Positions 60,071 through 64,000 of a stretch of 64,000 nt of DNA are shown in pieces; position 1 is the first letter of the stretch, and every line of letters begins with the position of its first letter. The DNA is from Streptomyces luomodiensis. Lineage in GTDB: Bacteria; Actinomycetota; Actinomycetes; Streptomycetales; Streptomycetaceae. Location of the stretch: the NCBI RefSeq assembly GCF_031679605.1, contig NZ_CP117522.1:4464001-4528000 (forward strand). The letters are read 5' to 3'. The position numbers and the translations under genes were made by a program. A model generated the notes under the pieces. The model was not told where the DNA came from and did not search any database. It saw nothing but the letters and a program-made list of their open reading frames with translations.

Positions 60071-61021
60071 ATGACTTCCGCCGACTCCGCAGCCGATCAG
60101 GACTCCGCACGGCTCCGCGACCAGCTCGACACCCTGACCACCGAGGCGTTCCGCCCCGAACTCGCCGAGATCGACCGGCTCGGAACCCTTGAGATCGCCC
60201 GGATCATGAACGCGGAGGACGCCGCCGTCCCCGCCGCCGTCGCCGGCCGGCTGCCTCAGATCGCCGCCGCCATCGACGCCATCGCCGCGCGGATGTCCCG
60301 TGGCGGCCGTCTGGTCTATACGGGCGCGGGCACCGCGGGACGGCTCGGGGTGCTCGACGCGAGTGAATGCCCACCCACCTTCAACACCCGGGCCGAGCAG
60401 GTCGTCGGCCTGATCGCGGGCGGCCCGGAGGCCGTGGTGACCTCGGTCGAGGGGGCGGAGGACAGCGCGGAGCTGGCCGCCCGGGACCTCGAACGGCTCG
60501 GGATCGGACCCGACGACACGGTGATCGGCGTCTCGGCCTCCGGGCGCACCCCGTACGCCGTGGGCGCGGTCGAGTACGCTCGGCGCCGCGGCGCGCTGAC
60601 CGTCGGCCTGTCCTGCAACGCCGGCTCGGCGCTCGCCGCCGCGGCCGACCACGGCATCGAGGTCGTGGTGGGACCGGAGCTGCTCACCGGCTCGACCCGG
60701 CTGAAGGCGGGCACGGCCCAGAAGCTCGTGCTCAACATGATCTCGACCATCACCATGATCCGGCTGGGCAAGACCTTCGGGAATCTGATGGTCGATGTGC
60801 GGGCCTCCAACGACAAGCTGCGCGCCCGCTCGCGGAGGATCGTCTTCCTGGCGACCGGCGCCTCCGACCAGCGGATCGAAAGCGCGCTGGCGGCCACGGA
60901 CGGCGAGGTGAAGAACGCGATCCTCACCATCCTGGGCGGGGTGGACGCCCCGACCGCGGAGAAGCTGCTCGGCGCGGCAGGCGGCCATCTGCGCGCCGCC
61001 CTCGAGGCCGCCACGGGGTGA
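60071..61021 (+). CDS. murQ: N-acetylmuramic acid 6-phosphate etherase
   Basis: A 316-residue lyase that removes lactate from MurNAc 6-phosphate to give GlcNAc 6-phosphate in cell-wall recycling. A SIS fold with family signatures: RLVYTGAGTAGRLGVLDASE, NTRAEQVVGLIAGG, SASGRTPYAVGAVEYA and TRLKAGTAQKLVLNMIST. Two catalytic glutamates (DASEC and VEGAED) are present. It lies 189 bp downstream of the RpiR-family regulator and probably is its target. A 16-bp stem terminator follows. Confidence 0.96.
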   Translation: MTSADSAADQDSARLRDQLDTLTTEAFRPELAEIDRLGTLEIARIMNAEDAAVPAAVAGRLPQIAAAIDAIAARMSRGGRLVYTGAGTAGRLGVLDASECPPTFNTRAEQVVGLIAGGPEAVVTSVEGAEDSAELAARDLERLGIGPDDTVIGVSASGRTPYAVGAVEYARRRGALTVGLSCNAGSALAAAADHGIEVVVGPELLTGSTRLKAGTAQKLVLNMISTITMIRLGKTFGNLMVDVRASNDKLRARSRRIVFLATGASDQRIESALAATDGEVKNAILTILGGVDAPTAEKLLGAAGGHLRAALEAATG

Positions 61022-61043
61022 CCTCCGCACCGCCCCGGAACGC

Positions 61044-61083
61044 CGTCGGGGCGGCACCCCTGGGAGAGGGTGCCGCCCCGACG
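61044..61083. terminator. terminator between murQ and groEL2
   Basis: CGTCGGGGCGGCACCC (61044-61059) and its exact complement (61068-61083), 16-bp stem and 8-base loop. It lies between convergent genes and probably serves both. Confidence 0.88.
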
Positions 61084-61127
61084 TATCGGACGGTTCGACC
61101 GATCGGCGTGTGAACGCGCCGAGTCGA

Positions 61128-62774
<1,647 letters not shown>

Positions 62775-62779
62775 TTAGG

Positions 62780-62812
62780 GGGTACCTCCCAGGCCGTTAG
62801 GCCGTGGGGGCG
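62780..62812. repeat. GGGGGTACCTCCC intergenic element
   Basis: GGGGGTACCTCCC followed by AGGCCGTTAGGCC and GTGGGGGCGG; a compact palindrome-rich element in the groEL2 leader, of the same type as at 17170. It would be transcribed in the 5' UTR. Confidence 0.5.
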
Positions 62813-62910
62813 GATTGCTCCGGACCGCGCTGGCGCCCGCGACGGACGGCCTGTCTGCCGTGCGGTTCCTTGCCCCGCATGGCCCGACGGGCCTCACCGA
62901 CCCGGTCCTT

Positions 62911-62937
62911 CTGTCACTCTCAACGTCAGAGTGCTAA
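62911..62937. promoter_or_regulatory. CIRCE operator A of groEL2
   Basis: CTGTCACTC-N9-GAGTGCTAA. The right arm is a perfect CIRCE half; the left arm matches six of nine positions of TTAGCACTC. It lies just downstream of the predicted transcription start, so HrcA bound here would block elongation or initiation. Confidence 0.75.
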
Positions 62938-62946
62938 CGCCAATGA

Positions 62947-62973
62947 TTAGCACTCGGACCTATCGAGTGCAAG
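62947..62973. promoter_or_regulatory. CIRCE operator B overlapping the groEL2 promoter
   Basis: TTAGCACTC-N9-GAGTGCAAG. The left arm is perfect and the right arm has seven of nine. On the minus strand TTGCAC (62972-62967) is the -35 and TAATCA (62949-62944) the -10, with 17 bases between, so this operator lies across the promoter. Confidence 0.9.
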
Positions 62974-63080
62974 CGCCCGAAGGGCTCCTTGGGGGGTGGC
63001 GGCCGGGTGACGGGTAGGCACAGGCGCCCGAAGGGCGTGGGCGAGGCGCGCGGGCCGGGGGGAGGGAGCCCCCGGGCATG

Positions 63081-63120
63081 CCGAAGGGTCCGTACCCTGG
63101 TCGAGGTACGGACCCTTCGG
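63081..63120 (-). terminator. terminator hairpin after cspA
   Basis: CCGAAGGGTCCGTACC (63081-63096) and its exact complement (63105-63120), 16-bp stem and 8-base loop, 33 bases after the cold-shock gene. It separates that gene from the groEL2 promoter. Confidence 0.88.
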
Positions 63121-63153
63121 ACTTGTTCTGTTCAGCTGCGTCGCGTCGGCGCG

Positions 63154-63360
63154 TCAGCCTACGGCCACGCGGACCATGTCGGCCTGCGGGCCCTTCTGGC
63201 CCTGCGAGATCTCGAACTCGACCCGCTGGCCTTCCTCGAGGGTGCGGTACCCGTCCATCTGGATCGCGCTGTAGTGGACGAACACGTCCGCACCACCGTC
63301 GACCGCGATGAAGCCGTACCCCTTCTCCGCGTTGAACCACTTGACGGTGCCCTGAGCCAT
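63154..63360 (-). CDS. CspA-type cold-shock protein
   Basis: A 68-residue single-stranded nucleic-acid-binding protein with a five-strand barrel. RNP1 is KGYGFIAV and RNP2 is [22 protein letters not shown] opens it as in Streptomyces CspA/ScoF-type proteins. It probably melts RNA secondary structure in cold or growth transitions. The upstream gap on the minus strand is long (over 400 bp), consistent with the long leaders of such genes. Confidence 0.96.
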   Translation of the reverse strand: MAQGTVKWFNAEKGYGFIAVDGGADVFVHYSAIQMDGYRTLEEGQRVEFEISQGQKGPQADMVRVAVG

Positions 63361-63708
63361 TCCTAACTCCCCTATTGCTGGCCCTTGCGCAGGACCGCAC
63401 TCCGCGGACCCGGGTCAGACCTCACCCCCCGGATGTGGGGGGTGTGCGCCGGAACGCGTCGACCGCCGCTGAATGTATCCGTCCCAACGCCCTCTGCAAC
63501 AGGTCAATCGGACGAGAATTCTGGGCACGGCCGAACGGTTAAAAGCGAGAATTCATATGAAGTTCGGGCAAGCCGGGCGGGACATAAGGGACCAACCCGA
63601 CAATTCATGCACACACTTTACGCACAAGTTGACGAGTTCTCATATGTGGCTCCGACCCCGGGTGCACTGGGGAATCCGGGCAACTGTATCGCGTTTCCAC
63701 ACACGGAA
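63361..63708. other. AT-richer upstream region of cspA
   Basis: The most AT-rich stretch of the window. GAATTCATATGAA (63549-63561) and TTCTCATATGTGG (63635-63647) form a loose direct repeat. No ORF with coding character. It should contain the cspA promoter and a long 5' leader; I cannot place the promoter with confidence. Confidence 0.45.
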
Positions 63709-63740
63709 TCGCCCCGTCCGGTTGTCCCCGGACGGGGCGA
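63709..63740 (-). terminator. terminator hairpin after the MoaD/ThiS gene
   Basis: TCGCCCCGTCCGG (63709-63721) and its exact complement (63728-63740), 13-bp stem and 6-base loop, 29 bases beyond the stop codon. Confidence 0.85.
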
Positions 63741-63768
63741 TGTCAAAGGTGAGGAGGGTGACGCGGGG

Positions 63769-64000
63769 TCAGCAGCCGCCCGCGACCGCCGGGATGATCG
63801 AGACGCCGGCGCCGTCCGGGGTCGCCGTGGCCAGGCCGTCGGCGAAGCGGACGTCGTCGTCGTTGACGTAGACGTTGACGAAGCGGCGGAGCTTGCCGGT
63901 GTCGTCCAGAACGCGCGCCGCGATCCCCTGGTGGTTCTTCTCCAGGTCCGCCAGGACCTCGGCGAGGGTCGCGCCCTCGGCGGTGACCTCGGCCTGACCG
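63769..64000 (-). CDS. MoaD/ThiS-family sulfur carrier (5' end outside the window)
   Basis: The C-terminal 76 residues of a ubiquitin-like sulfur carrier are present; the start lies beyond position 64000. Visible are LAEVLADLEKNHQGIAARVL, LRRFVNVYVNDDDVRF and the end IIPAVAGGC. Such carriers are adenylated and thiocarboxylated at a C-terminal Gly-Gly. Here a Cys follows the two glycines, so a protease may have to remove it first, as for QbsE/CysO-type carriers trimmed by JAMM proteases. Probable roles are cysteine, molybdopterin or secondary-metabolite sulfur supply. Confidence 0.88.
   Translation of the reverse strand, partial: GQAEVTAEGATLAEVLADLEKNHQGIAARVLDDTGKLRRFVNVYVNDDDVRFADGLATATPDGAGVSIIPAVAGGC

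Noticed and set aside
62929..62955. GAGTGCTAA-N9-TTAGCACTC read as a single CIRCE
   Set aside because: The arms are in the reverse order to CIRCE. The proper reading is two adjacent CIRCE elements, each using one of these perfect halves.

Overview
The window is high-GC actinobacterial DNA, almost certainly a Streptomyces chromosome core region. The evidence is G/C at nearly every third codon position, frequent GTG starts, many leaderless-type promoters, futalosine-pathway menaquinone genes (mqnB, mqnD), an unlinked groEL2 with CIRCE operators, a bacterial XPB helicase and a HelD/HelR-type helicase. From memory, gene order resembles the SCO4394 to SCO4294 interval of S. coelicolor, with some genes lost and lineage-specific repeat arrays added. 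I see no rRNA, tRNA, insertion sequence, prophage or CRISPR array.

Layout. 0.2-6.1 kb: iron regulator dmdR1 (with an antisense frame), a SIS-domain protein, a PAS/GAF sensor, pdxH and a citrate synthase-like enzyme; between them lies a possible tiny gene for a 12-residue peptide. 6.1-16.8 kb: a tightly packed minus-strand operon (TIGR03084 protein, AtuA-like protein, acyl-CoA carboxylase beta and alpha, acyl-CoA dehydrogenase, acyl-CoA ligase, enoyl-CoA hydratase, TetR). It looks like a branched-chain or terpenoid acyl-CoA degradation route, with a palindromic operator in front. 16.8-21.3 kb: a repeat-rich gap and a giant FAD/Fe-S oxidase with a collagen-like insert. 21.4-31.6 kb: serC, a secreted propeller protein, small membrane proteins, an aldo/keto reductase, thpR, a marR-MFS pair and a purine permease, with a second repeat array at 26.9-27.6 kb. 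32-44.8 kb: a SAM methyltransferase, a sacsin/Hsp90-like ATPase, DUF3027, an MFS protein with an odd loop, a lipoprotein, mqnB-mqnD, a cold-shock protein, a HAD phosphatase and a HAAS-domain membrane protein. 45-53.5 kb: a helicase-associated protein, VanZ, XPB and a HelD-family helicase. A third array (53.5-54.0 kb) of tandem GNRA-loop hairpins follows. 54-64 kb: cutC, HD hydrolase, cupin/DoxX pair, chloramphenicol-type exporter, RpiR regulator and murQ (muramic acid recycling), groEL2, cspA and the end of a MoaD/ThiS-type sulfur carrier.

The most unusual features are: three different intergenic hairpin/repeat arrays; short tandem duplications that repeatedly begin on a stop codon or copy a whole ribosome-binding-site/start-codon cassette; low-complexity inserts inside two otherwise conserved proteins; a putative promoter-SD-12-aa-ORF-stem unit at 3.6-3.8 kb; and two adjacent CIRCE operators at groEL2.
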